Shown piece after piece: positions 43,020-51,026 of a DNA stretch of 64,000 nucleotides; the stretch's first letter is position 1; each line of letters begins with the position of its first letter. The translations under genes and the position numbers were made by a program. The notes beneath the pieces were generated by a model. It was given only the letters and a program-made list of their open reading frames with translations. It was not told the origin of the DNA and ran no database searches. The DNA comes from an uncultured bacterium (lineage in GTDB: Bacteria > Bacillota > Negativicutes > Acidaminococcales > Acidaminococcaceae): NCBI GenBank assembly GCA_905215645.1, contig CAJMQS010000004.1:53218-117217 (forward strand), read 5' to 3'.

Positions 43020-43850
43020 TCAGCCCAAGAGGACCAGGGTAATGAAATAGTAGGCAAAGGGTACAGAAAAGATCAGGCTGTCACACCGGTCCAGCACGCC
43101 TCCGTGGCCAGGGAAGAAATTGCCGGAATCTTTGATGTCACAGGACCGTTTCAGGATGCTTTCCACCAGGTCCCCCAAGGGGGCAAAGATCCCGATGCCA
43201 ACCCCCAGGAAGAGGATGGGGATCAGGGGATACTGGAGCCAGAGGCCGCCCAGGGCCCACACCGTGGCCACACAGCCGATAAAGCCGCACAGGGCTCCTT
43301 CCCGAGTCTTTTTGGGGCTGACTTTGGGAAGCAGCTTGGTCTTCCCGAAGGCCCGTCCGCCGAAATAGGCAAAGGTGTCACTAGCCCAGGTGGCGAACAT
43401 CACCGTCCACAAAAGGGCTTCTCCCAGGCTCACCTCCCCCCACAGGGGCACCGGGTACATCCCGCCGGTCAGTTCCCGGAGCAGGATGAAATGGGCAAAG
43501 GGCAGTCCCAGGTATACCAGGGACATACAGGTGAGGCCGGTATTTTCCGGGAAATGGCCTTCCGCATAGAAATACAGTCCTTCCAGCATCACCAGGAGAG
43601 AAAACAAGGTGACGAGGGGCAGTAGCCATTCCGGTTTTCCCAGGCCCGCCGCTGCAATCAAAAGCCCTGTGCCCAAGAGCCCAGTGGCCTGATACACCCG
43701 AATCCCGTCCCGGGTCAGCATATTCCGGTATTCCCGGAATCCCACCAGTCCCAGGATCAGGACCCCTAGGGCAAACAGCAGACCGCCCATTTTGATCAAA
43801 AACAATGCAATAGGGATGGCCACAATGGCCGTCCGGATTCTCTGTCCCAT
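43020..43850 (-). CDS. cdsA: Phosphatidate cytidylyltransferase
   Basis: Makes CDP-diacylglycerol from phosphatidate and CTP in the membrane. The 276 residues have about eight helices and end with the family signature KRSCDIKDSGNFFPGHGGVLDR, given here in its key residues Lys-Asp, Pro-Gly-His-Gly-Gly and Asp-Arg (about 228-249). 12 bases upstream of uppS on the chromosome. Confidence 0.95.
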   Translation of the reverse strand: MGQRIRTAIVAIPIALFLIKMGGLLFALGVLILGLVGFREYRNMLTRDGIRVYQATGLLGTGLLIAAAGLGKPEWLLPLVTLFSLLVMLEGLYFYAEGHFPENTGLTCMSLVYLGLPFAHFILLRELTGGMYPVPLWGEVSLGEALLWTVMFATWASDTFAYFGGRAFGKTKLLPKVSPKKTREGALCGFIGCVATVWALGGLWLQYPLIPILFLGVGIGIFAPLGDLVESILKRSCDIKDSGNFFPGHGGVLDRCDSLIFSVPFAYYFITLVLLG

Positions 43851-43862
43851 GTTCCGCGCCTC

Positions 43863-44654
43863 TTATTTCTGATTCAGGCCGCCGAACCGGCGGTCCCGTT
43901 TTTCATAGCTGTACACCGCTTCCGTCAGCAGTTCCTCGGAAAAATCCGGCCAATACACGGGGGTGGTCCAGAATTCCGCGTAAGCGATCTGCCAGAGCAT
44001 GAAGTTGCTCACCCGCAGGTCTCCTCCGGTGCGGATCAAGAGATCCGGTGCCGGCAGTCCCCGGGTATACAGGTGTCCTTCGATGGTCTTTTCATTTATG
44101 GCATCCGGGGCCAGTTTTCCCAAGCGGACGACTTCTGCGATTTCCCGCACTGCCTCCACCATCTCTTTCTGGCCGCCGTAATTGATTGCAATGTTGAGGA
44201 TGATGCCCGTATTGTCACGGGTGACTTCCAGGGCATGGTCCATTTTTTCCTGGACAATGGCCGGCAGCCCTTCACGGGATCCCATGAAGCGGATGCGCAC
44301 ATTGTACTGATTGAATTCCTCCAGTTCACTGGTGAGATACTGGCACAGCAGGTCCATGATGAACCGGACTTCCGTCACCGGCCGTTTCCAGTTTTCCGTA
44401 GAAAAGGCATAGACGCTGAGGACTTTGATGCCCAGATGGTCGGCAAACTTCACGATCCGCCGCAGGGTACGGGCACCGGCTGCATGGCCGAAGGTCCGGG
44501 GCTTTCCCTGGGCTCTGGCCCACCGGCCGTTCCCATCCATGATGATGGCTACATGGCGGGGAATCAAATCAGGCTGAAGCATGGAGGTATCCACCCCGTC
44601 GATCTCAGGGATGGGCTCCGGTTTGGAAGTGAGGCCTAAGAGTTTTTTCAGCAT
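43863..44654 (-). CDS. uppS: Undecaprenyl (isoprenyl) diphosphate synthase
   Basis: Adds isopentenyl units in cis to farnesyl diphosphate for wall lipid carrier. The 263 residues contain HVAIIMDGNGRWA (about 34-46) with the catalytic Asp, LSVYAFSTENWKRP (about 80-93), and the C-terminal RTGGDLRVSNFMLWQ and FWTTPVYWPDF. The ATG at 44654 is chosen since it stands 7 bases from AGGGG; the ATG at 44660 is too close. Confidence 0.96.
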   Translation of the reverse strand: MLKKLLGLTSKPEPIPEIDGVDTSMLQPDLIPRHVAIIMDGNGRWARAQGKPRTFGHAAGARTLRRIVKFADHLGIKVLSVYAFSTENWKRPVTEVRFIMDLLCQYLTSELEEFNQYNVRIRFMGSREGLPAIVQEKMDHALEVTRDNTGIILNIAINYGGQKEMVEAVREIAEVVRLGKLAPDAINEKTIEGHLYTRGLPAPDLLIRTGGDLRVSNFMLWQIAYAEFWTTPVYWPDFSEELLTEAVYSYEKRDRRFGGLNQK

Positions 44655-44667
44655 TGGCATACCCCTA

Positions 44668-44706
44668 TAAAAAAATTTGCGCAGCCTGCTTACGCGGGCT
44701 GCGCAA
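44668..44706 (-). terminator. Ferredoxin gene terminator
   Basis: TTGCGCAGCCcGC pairs with GCaGGCTGCGCAA, followed by TTTTTTT on the minus strand. Separates ferredoxin from uppS. Confidence 0.85.
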
Positions 44707-44719
44707 CACACTATAAAGC

Positions 44720-44893
44720 TTATTCAGCTTTGATAGCGCCAACCGGGCAAGCGCCGGAGCAAGCATCGCAATCGATGCAGCTGGCTTCGTCAACCTTGTA
44801 CTTGCCGTTGTCTTCAGCGATTGCACCTACCGGGCAGGTCCCAGCGCAGGAACCGCAGCCGATGCATTCGTCTTGGTTAATTTTGTGTGCCAT
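44720..44893 (-). CDS. 2[4Fe-4S] ferredoxin, clostridial type
   Basis: A small electron carrier of 57 residues (MAHKINQDECIGCGSCAGTC at the start). Two CxxCxxCxxxCP clusters (CIGCGSCAGTCP and CIDCDACSGACP) bind two [4Fe-4S] centres. In amino-acid-fermenting anaerobes such ferredoxins serve oxidoreductases of pyruvate or 2-oxoacids and dehydratase activators. The start at 44893 follows GGGAGG; that site lies inside the end of the upstream small gene. Confidence 0.95.
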   Translation of the reverse strand: MAHKINQDECIGCGSCAGTCPVGAIAEDNGKYKVDEASCIDCDACSGACPVGAIKAE

Positions 44894-45128
44894 TGTCAGT
44901 ACACCTCCCTTCGAATTTGCAACCAACAATTATTTGTAATGTATGGTCAGACACGACGGTCTGCTTCAGAACGTAAGCAGATTCATCATGCCAGACTTGC
45001 GCAGGATGGTGGAAATAAGGCTCCGCCCGGACGATTTCCGCCTGCCAGCCGGCTGCCTCCAGTTTTTCCAGAGCCAGGGCCAGGGGCCGTGCCAGAACGT
45101 CGGGGGCCTTGGGAGAAACCGTCATCAC
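44877..45128 (-). CDS. Small conserved-looking protein of unknown function between frr and ferredoxin
   Basis: About 83 residues. The GTG at 45128 overlaps the frr stop, with an ATG one codon later, and the 3' end overlaps the ferredoxin start by 17 bases. The tight overlaps on both sides, and reading in the operon direction, argue for a real gene. Sequence features are a helix (LALALEKLEAAGWQAEIVRA) and a strand-rich second half (AYVLKQTVVSDHTLQIIVGC). No domain is recognised. Small proteins in this place occur in related Negativicutes as far as I recall; this is memory, not a search. Confidence 0.65.
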   Translation of the reverse strand: MMTVSPKAPDVLARPLALALEKLEAAGWQAEIVRAEPYFHHPAQVWHDESAYVLKQTVVSDHTLQIIVGCKFEGRCTDNGTQN

Positions 45129-45688
45129 ACCGACATGACTTCCTTCTCTTTTTGGGCCAGCACATCATCGATTTTCTTGGTGTACTTGTCCGTCAGCTTT
45201 TGGGAAAAATCCGTTGCGTCTTTGGCATCATCTTCGGTGATTTCCTTGGCCTTTACCTGTTTTTTCACAGCGTCATTGAAATCCCGGCGGATGTTCCGGA
45301 TTTCCACCCGGCTGGCTTCGCCTTTTTTATTGACCACCTTGACCAGTTCCTTCCGGCGCTCTTCCGTAAGGAGAGGCAAGTTCAGCCGGATCACGGTGCC
45401 ATCGTTATTGGGGTTCAGGCCCAGATCAGAAGTCATGATGGCCTTTTCGATGGTCTTCAGAAGGCTTCTGTCCCAGGGCTGGATCACAATCATGCGAGGT
45501 TCCGGAACAGACACATTGGCCACCTGGGTCACCGGCGTAGGAGCCCCATAGTAGTCCACCTTGACCTGATCCAGCAGGGAAGGAGTAGCCCGCCCAGTGC
45601 GGATGTTGGTCAGTTCATTCCGGAGCGCCTGGAGCGCTTTGTCCATTTTTTCTTGGGTCTTGGTTTGCATTTCTTCCAATGTTGCCAT
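45125..45688 (-). CDS. frr: Ribosome recycling factor
   Basis: Splits post-termination ribosomes with EF-G. The 187 residues are the standard RRF size, with LRNELTNIRTGRATPSLLDQV (key residues Arg-Thr-Gly-Arg-Ala, about 30-35), PEPRMIVIQPWD (about 67-78) and RLNLPLLTEERRKELVK. One base after the pyrH stop. Confidence 0.98.
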   Translation of the reverse strand: MATLEEMQTKTQEKMDKALQALRNELTNIRTGRATPSLLDQVKVDYYGAPTPVTQVANVSVPEPRMIVIQPWDRSLLKTIEKAIMTSDLGLNPNNDGTVIRLNLPLLTEERRKELVKVVNKKGEASRVEIRNIRRDFNDAVKKQVKAKEITEDDAKDATDFSQKLTDKYTKKIDDVLAQKEKEVMSV

Positions 45689-46414
45689 TTAGAATCCTCC
45701 TACCAGGGTTCCGATTTCTTCACCGGCAGCCGCCTTCAGGATATTCCCCTCTTCATCGATGTTGAACACCACAATGGGGATGTGATTATCCATGCACAGG
45801 CTGATTGCGGTAGAATCCATGACACCCAGATTTCTTTGAATGACTTCGATATATTCCAGATGATCGAATTTCACAGCCGTAGGATTGACGGCAGGATCAC
45901 TGTCATAAACGCCGTCCACGCCTTTCTTGGCCATGAGGATGGCATCGGCTTCGATTTCAGCCGCCCGCAGGGCAGCGGTGGTATCTGTGGAAAAATAAGG
46001 GTTCCCGGTACCTGCTGCGAAGATCACCACCCGACCTTTTTCCAGGTGGCGGACCGCTCTGCGACGGATATAAGGTTCTGCGATGGCCCTCATTTCGATA
46101 GCCGTCTGTACCCGGGTGGGCACCCCACGGTTTTCCAGGGCATCCTGCAGTGCCAGGGAGTTGATGACCGTCGCCAGCATCCCCATATAATCTGCCGTTG
46201 CCCGGTCCATCCCTTTGGATGCGCCGGCCAGCCCTCTCCAGATATTGCCGCCGCCGTTGACCACAGCCACGTCCAGTCCGCTTTCCCGGACTGCCTGGAT
46301 CTGTGCCGCGATGGCATCCACCGTCTTGGGATCGATTCCGTAGCCTTTTTCACCGGCCAGGGCTTCCCCACTGAGTTTCAGAATTACGCGCTTGAACTTT
46401 CTTTTACCCGACAC
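45689..46414 (-). CDS. pyrH: UMP kinase
   Basis: Phosphorylates UMP to UDP. A GTG at 46414 is chosen because it stands 8 bases after GGGAGG and gives the usual 241 residues (VSGKRKFKRVILKLSGEALAG); the longer frame from 46465 has no site. Motifs are KLSGEAL, VNGGGNIWRG, DATTALRAAEIEAD and DGVYDSDP. Confidence 0.96.
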   Translation of the reverse strand: MSGKRKFKRVILKLSGEALAGEKGYGIDPKTVDAIAAQIQAVRESGLDVAVVNGGGNIWRGLAGASKGMDRATADYMGMLATVINSLALQDALENRGVPTRVQTAIEMRAIAEPYIRRRAVRHLEKGRVVIFAAGTGNPYFSTDTTAALRAAEIEADAILMAKKGVDGVYDSDPAVNPTAVKFDHLEYIEVIQRNLGVMDSTAISLCMDNHIPIVVFNIDEEGNILKAAAGEEIGTLVGGF

Positions 46415-46575
46415 TGACAGTACCTCCCACAGAGTTCCGCAGATCTTGAACAAGAAGCCATCCACCCGCTCTGATCATTCTCTCCGGGTCCGGTTGCCCG
46501 GCATCCGTTCGTTCCATATCATTATAGGTGAATTTTATCTTTCCTGCAAGACTGAATCTAAAATGTCTCATAAAA

Positions 46576-46607
46576 CAAGGGGCTGCCGCACAAGCGAGAG
46601 CCCCTTG
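46576..46607 (-). terminator. Possible terminator between tsf and pyrH
   Basis: CAAGGGGCT pairs with AGCCCCTTG; the inner part pairs poorly. TTTTATG follows on the minus strand. It may only reduce read-through from tsf into pyrH. Confidence 0.5.
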
Positions 46608-46615
46608 CAAGAGTG

Positions 46616-47497
46616 TTATTTTACGAAGCTGGCGACTTCTGCAGCGAAGTCTTCCTGTTTCTTTTCAATGCCTTCGCCCAGCTGGAAGCGGACGAATCTC
46701 TTAGCCTTGGCATTGTGTTCCTTCAGCAGGGTGCTGATGGATTTGTCCGGATCTTTGATGAATTCCTGATCCACCAGGCAGATTTCCTTATAGAATTTCT
46801 GGATACGGCCTTGCACCATCTTTTCGATGATCTTTTCAGGTTTTCCTTCGTTCTTGGCCTGTTCTGCCAGGACTTCCTTTTCATGGTCCAGTTCGCTGGC
46901 AGGAACCAGGGTCCGGTCCAGATAGGACGGATTGGCAGCTGCGATGTGCATAGCTACATCCTTAGCCACTTCTGCGTCTCCGCCTTCCAGTTCCACCAGG
47001 ACGCCGATCTTGCCGGCCCCATGGATGTAATGGCCCAGGGTATCATTGCCGTATTCATACACGGCAAAGCGCCGGATATCGATCTTTTCGCCGATTTTGG
47101 CGATGGCTTCGGTGATCACTTCGCTGACTTTCTTGTCAGTGCCTTCGAAAATCTGATCGTTCAGTTCAGCTACATCAGCCGGCTTATGAGCTGCGATGTG
47201 TTTGGCAACGCTCAGTACCAGGTTCTTGTATTCATCGGTGTTGGCTACGAAGTCGGTTTCGCAATTGACTTCTACCAGCACAGCCACTTTATTGGCTTCA
47301 TCCACGTAATCAGCCACCAGGCCTTCAGCAGCCACACGGCTGGCCTTCTTGGCAGCTTTGGACAGGCCTTTTTCTCTCAGGAAGTCGATTGCCTGGTCCA
47401 TATCGCCGTTGGTCGCAGTCAGGGCTTTTTTGCAGTCCATCATGCCGGCACCTGTACGTTCACGCAGTTCTTTTACCATGCTAGCAGTAATTGCCAT
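46616..47497 (-). CDS. tsf: Translation elongation factor Ts
   Basis: Nucleotide exchange factor for EF-Tu. The 293 residues show the N-terminal UBA-like helix with VKELRERTGAGMMDCKKAL (about 8-26) and VEVNCETDFVANTDEY (about 76-91). 34 bases after rpsB. Confidence 0.98.
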   Translation of the reverse strand: MAITASMVKELRERTGAGMMDCKKALTATNGDMDQAIDFLREKGLSKAAKKASRVAAEGLVADYVDEANKVAVLVEVNCETDFVANTDEYKNLVLSVAKHIAAHKPADVAELNDQIFEGTDKKVSEVITEAIAKIGEKIDIRRFAVYEYGNDTLGHYIHGAGKIGVLVELEGGDAEVAKDVAMHIAAANPSYLDRTLVPASELDHEKEVLAEQAKNEGKPEKIIEKMVQGRIQKFYKEICLVDQEFIKDPDKSISTLLKEHNAKAKRFVRFQLGEGIEKKQEDFAAEVASFVK

Positions 47498-47531
47498 CAG
47501 TATTCCTCCTGTACTTTATGGAATGATATGC

Positions 47532-48281
47532 TTATTCAGCGTCCTTGGCTTCTTCCACAGCGGCTTCTTCCGCAGCGGCAGCAGCTTCTTCATCCACAGC
47601 GCTGGCCTTGCCTTCCAGGACAGCATCAGCCATCTTGCTGGTCAAGAGACGTACGGCACGGATGGCGTCATCGTTGGCAGGCATCAGGTAATCCACTTCG
47701 TCAGGATCGCAGTTGGTATCCACAGTAGCCACGATGGGGATGTGCAGTTTCCGAGCTTCCATGATGGCGTTGTGTTCTTTCCGAGGATCGATGACGAACA
47801 GGGCGCTCGGCAGTTTCTTCATGTCTTTGATGCCGCCCAGGTATTTTTCCAGTTTGGCCATTTCATGGCGCAGGACGATGACTTCCTTCTTGGGCAGTAC
47901 ATCGAAGGTGCCTTCTTCTTCCATTTTTTCCAGATCATGGAGTCTCTTGATCCGGGTCTGGATGGTCTTGAAGTTGGTCAGCATGCCGCCCAGCCATCTT
48001 TCGTTCACATAGAACATGCCGCAGCGTTCAGCTTCTTCCTTGATGGCAGCCTGAGCCTGCTTCTTGGTGCCGACGAACAGCACGGTGCCGCCCTGAGCAG
48101 CCAGTTCACGCAGGAAATTGTAGCATTCTTCTACCTTCTTCACGGTCTTCTGCAGGTCGATGATGTAGATGCCGTTCCGTTCGGTGAAGATGTAAGGAGC
48201 CATCTTGGGGTTCCAGCGGCGGGTCTGATGACCGAAATGTACGCCAGCTTCCAAAAGTTGTTTCATAGAGACAATTGCCAT
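47532..48281 (-). CDS. rpsB: 30S ribosomal protein S2
   Basis: The 249 residues carry LLEAGVHFGHQTRRWNPKM (about 9-27), VGTKKQAQ, YVNERWLGGMLTNF and PIVATVDTNCDPDEVDYLMPANDD. The tail is rich in Ala and Glu. First gene of rpsB-tsf-pyrH-frr, with a strong AGGAGG site, a promoter and a leader of about 110 bases that has a GCTGTG/CACAGC hairpin near its 5' end. Confidence 0.98.
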   Translation of the reverse strand: MAIVSMKQLLEAGVHFGHQTRRWNPKMAPYIFTERNGIYIIDLQKTVKKVEECYNFLRELAAQGGTVLFVGTKKQAQAAIKEEAERCGMFYVNERWLGGMLTNFKTIQTRIKRLHDLEKMEEEGTFDVLPKKEVIVLRHEMAKLEKYLGGIKDMKKLPSALFVIDPRKEHNAIMEARKLHIPIVATVDTNCDPDEVDYLMPANDDAIRAVRLLTSKMADAVLEGKASAVDEEAAAAAEEAAVEEAKDAE

Positions 48282-48402
48282 TTTTGTTTCCTCCTGTTTT
48301 ACCCTCCGCAGATCATTTTTCGCTTAACTTCCCAAAGAGAAGACAGCCGCGTCCTGACTCTGCGTGTGTTTTTTGACAGCTGTGTCTTCACAGCCGTTAG
48401 AA

Positions 48403-48432
48403 ATTATATCATATCTGTTACAAAAGTTGCAA
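48403..48432 (-). promoter_or_regulatory. rpsB promoter
   Basis: TTGCAA and TATAAT, 18 bases apart. The 372 bases between rpsB and alaX hold this promoter, the leader, a terminator and repeat copy I. Confidence 0.7.
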
Positions 48433-48465
48433 GAGGGTATTGCACGGAACGTGCCATACCCTCTT
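48431..48465 (-). terminator. Terminator for alaX transcripts
   Basis: AAGAGGGTAT.GCAC pairs with GTGC.ATACCCTCTT. It lies between repeat copy I and the rpsB promoter. Confidence 0.7.
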
Positions 48466-48485
48466 GCTGTTGAGCCGCAGAGCGG

Positions 48486-48677
48486 TTCAGTCTTGAGTCT
48501 GGAGTCTGAAGCCGGATGATAAATTTGCAGGCAAATTTTTGAATGTGTAGGACCTTTGAATCAAAGGCTGATTTAGATTGATTTCGATTCTGGTTTTACA
48601 CAATCACCAGAATCCGTCCAGTCTTGGCGGATTCTATCCGAAGGCTCCCGACTTCAGACTTCCGACTTCTGACTGAA
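48486..48677. repeat. Heptamer-bounded element, 192 bp, overlapping the alaX stop (copy I)
   Basis: The left array has AGTCTTG and AGTCTGG units (48486-48513), the right array inverted CTTCAGA, CTTCCGA and CTTCTGA units (48643-48677). The internal core at 48521-48549 matches copy A at 9405-9434 in the other orientation. A hairpin (AATCCG.CCA/TGG.CGGATT) lies near the right end. The last residues and stop of AlaX are encoded by the right array. Confidence 0.8.
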
Positions 48678-49859
48678 TGTATCCACCAAAGCCCGGACTT
48701 TTTCCTCCCAGTCTGCTCCGGCGGTGCCGCCGCCCTGGGCGCTCTGGGGCCGGCCGCCGCCTCTGCCTGCGAACAGTTCATTGGCTTTGGCGCAGCAGGC
48801 TTTGCAGTCTCCTTCCGCTCCATCTCCCAGGGCGAACTGGTACAGCAGCCGGTCACCGTCTTTGGTGAATACTGCTGCCAATACCCCGGGCTGGGCACTG
48901 GCCAGCTTCATGGCACTCTTCCCCTCCGCTGCCGATCCTTCCAGGGTGAGCACCAGGAGCTTGGTGCCATTTTTCAGGGTGGGAGCCTGGGCCAGCTGTT
49001 CCGGCAGCTGGAGACGGATCAGCTCTTGGGTCTTTTCCCGCACCTGTGCTCGGAGCTCCAGGATCTCCTGATGGAGTTTCTCCACCGCCGGCAGCACTTC
49101 TTCCGCCTTCACCGACAGGAGATCACTGGTGTCTTCCAAGATCCGGTTCCGTTTGTGCATCTCCCGAAGGGCCCGGTTCCCACAAAGGAATTCCACCCGG
49201 CTGCCTCCCTTGTGCCGGACAAACCGAATGATCTGGATGGAACCTACCATACCCGTATAGGGCGGGTGAGTTCCGCAGCAGGTGCAAATGTCCCCGTTAT
49301 GGATATCCACCAGGCGCACAGTGCCCCGGAGTTTTTCATTCTTTTTCCGCAGAGGGAATTTCCCCAGTTCCGTGGAGTCTACATAATGGAGGGTGATGGG
49401 TTCGTTGGCCCAAATACATCCATTGGCCATCCATTCCGCCTTCTGAGCCGTTTCTTCATCGATTTCCCGGTCCAAATCGATGAACACGCTGTCTTCATTC
49501 ATATGGAAGCCCACATTGTTGGCTCCGCAGGTTTTCCAGAAGGCATAAGAAAGGATATGTTCCCCGCAGTGCTGCTGCATCCGGTCCAAGCGGACCGGCC
49601 AGTCCAATTTCACAGCCACGGTCTTCCCCGTTTCCACAGGGGTCCGGGTCCAGTGGCAGACTTCCGCTCCATCTTCTGAAGCATGGTAGACCGGCACATC
49701 ATCCAGCCAGCCCCGGTCAGAAAGCTGGCCGCCCCCCTCTGGGAAGATCACCGTCCGATCCAGGATCACTTCATAATGATCCTCTTTTTTTTCACAGCTC
49801 CGGACCGTCGCCTGGCAGTCCCGGAGGAGGGAATCGTTTTCATAAAGTTTTTCTGTCAT
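48654..49859 (-). CDS. Alanyl-tRNA editing protein AlaX, long form with DHHA1 domain
   Basis: Removes wrongly attached Ser or Gly from tRNA(Ala) in trans. The 401 residues start with the AlaRS editing region; zinc ligands appear in QQHCGEHILS (about 96-105) and CCGTHPPYTG (about 190). A coiled-coil-like stretch (about 255-305) precedes a DHHA1-type C-terminal domain whose usual glycine-rich motif appears as AGRGGGRPQSAQGGG. The final residues SQKSEV and the stop codon come from repeat DNA (copy I). The start overlaps the end of the radical SAM gene by 20 bases. Confidence 0.9.
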   Translation of the reverse strand: MTEKLYENDSLLRDCQATVRSCEKKEDHYEVILDRTVIFPEGGGQLSDRGWLDDVPVYHASEDGAEVCHWTRTPVETGKTVAVKLDWPVRLDRMQQHCGEHILSYAFWKTCGANNVGFHMNEDSVFIDLDREIDEETAQKAEWMANGCIWANEPITLHYVDSTELGKFPLRKKNEKLRGTVRLVDIHNGDICTCCGTHPPYTGMVGSIQIIRFVRHKGGSRVEFLCGNRALREMHKRNRILEDTSDLLSVKAEEVLPAVEKLHQEILELRAQVREKTQELIRLQLPEQLAQAPTLKNGTKLLVLTLEGSAAEGKSAMKLASAQPGVLAAVFTKDGDRLLYQFALGDGAEGDCKACCAKANELFAGRGGGRPQSAQGGGTAGADWEEKVRALVDTFSQKSEV

Positions 49860-50838
49860 GGAACATCACCTCAAAGGTTTCTCCCGTCTGGAAAAAGACC
49901 CGGACTTTCCCCGTCTGTTCCCACAGGCGGACATTGCTCCGGTGCTGGCCCCGCACCAAGGAGGCCATCTTGTCCGGACAGGTGATAACCATATTATAAT
50001 TCCCAGAGGGCTGCTCTGCAATCTTTTGGAGCACCTGCTGCCCGATGCCCCAGCTCTTCACTCGTTCCCCGAAGGCCGGATGGAAGGGGCCTGCCAGGAT
50101 GTGGCCCGGAGCGCACAGTTCCCGGTCCGGTTGGAGCCCCATGCGGATCACCCGGATCCCCGCCTGGGTAAAGGAATGGTACAGGGGCCAGCAGGCAGCT
50201 ACCGCTTCATTCACCGTCATAGCCCGATAGCTTCCCCGGCGCCACAGTTCTGCCAGGGGCGTCCCAGCGATCACCAGCACCGGATAGATGCGCACCAGAT
50301 CCGGATGGATCTCCACCACCTGCCGGCAGGTAGCAGCCAAGCTTTCCTTTCCCTGTCCCGGCAGTCCCACCATCAGCTGGAGCCCCAGTCGGAAACCTGC
50401 CTGGCAGATCAGTTGGCAAGCTTCCCAGACCTGGACTCCTGTATGGCCCCGCTGGGCTGCAGCCAGTACTTTGTCATCCAGTGACTGAGCGCCCAGCTCG
50501 ATGGTTTCTACCTGGTGCTCCCGGAGCAGCGCCAAGATTTCCGGCGTGATGGCATCGGGGCGGGTGGACAGCCGGAGCGGCCCGAACAGTCCCCGGGACC
50601 GCCAGATTTCTGCCAATTCCAAGAGCGCCCGCTGCCGCTCCATGGGCAGAGCCGTAAAAGAACCTCCATAGAAAGCCAATTCATTAGAAGGATCCGGACG
50701 GACCCAGGTCAGGAGAGCTTCGATCTGCCGGTGGGCTCCTTCCAGGCTGCCGTCCTGTTCTCCGCTGATGGTCCGCTGGTTGCAGAAAATGCACTGGTGG
50801 GGGCACCCGGCATGGGGGATGAATACGGGAAGGATCAT
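49840..50838 (-). CDS. Radical SAM protein, Elp3/coproporphyrinogen oxidase-like
   Basis: The 332 residues start MILPVFIPHAGCPHQCIFCN, so the [4Fe-4S] motif CxxxCxxC is within the first 20 residues. Then come FYGGSFTALP (SAM glycine-rich motif), STRPDAI, ELGAQSLDD and GLPGQGKES, all typical of the Elp3-like radical SAM group found beside rnc in many Firmicutes. No acetyltransferase domain follows, so it is not a full Elp3. The substrate is unknown. The start at 50838 follows AAAGGAG by 10 bases; the longer upstream frame runs into the ilvE promoter. Confidence 0.88.
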   Translation of the reverse strand: MILPVFIPHAGCPHQCIFCNQRTISGEQDGSLEGAHRQIEALLTWVRPDPSNELAFYGGSFTALPMERQRALLELAEIWRSRGLFGPLRLSTRPDAITPEILALLREHQVETIELGAQSLDDKVLAAAQRGHTGVQVWEACQLICQAGFRLGLQLMVGLPGQGKESLAATCRQVVEIHPDLVRIYPVLVIAGTPLAELWRRGSYRAMTVNEAVAACWPLYHSFTQAGIRVIRMGLQPDRELCAPGHILAGPFHPAFGERVKSWGIGQQVLQKIAEQPSGNYNMVITCPDKMASLVRGQHRSNVRLWEQTGKVRVFFQTGETFEVMFHDRKTL

Positions 50839-50871
50839 AGGCTTCAAGCTCCTTTCATGCAATGACAATTT

Positions 50872-50901
50872 ATTATACCCTTTCTGTACCAAATGGTTCA
50901 A
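50872..50901 (-). promoter_or_regulatory. Promoter of the radical SAM-alaX pair
   Basis: TTGAAC and TATAAT, 18 bases apart, about 34 bases before the start. Confidence 0.7.
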
Positions 50902-50938
50902 CTTCTGAGGGCACCCCAACGGAAATTCTAATATTCCA

Positions 50939-50967
50939 TTGACAAAAGCATTGCAGATGATTAATAT
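50939..50967 (+). promoter_or_regulatory. ilvE promoter
   Basis: TTGACA and TAATAT, 17 bases apart. Confidence 0.8.
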
Positions 50968-50976
50968 TATTAGGTA

Positions 50977-50994
50977 TACAAAATTCATTTTGTA
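50977..50994 (+). promoter_or_regulatory. Perfect inverted repeat at the ilvE transcript start
   Basis: TACAAAAT and ATTTTGTA are separated by 2 bases and lie just past the expected transcription start. Position and symmetry suggest an operator for a dimeric repressor. It does not match the CodY box that I know. Confidence 0.5.
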
Positions 50995-51026
50995 ACATGA
51001 GCTAGAAGAAGAAACGAGGGGTTTGT

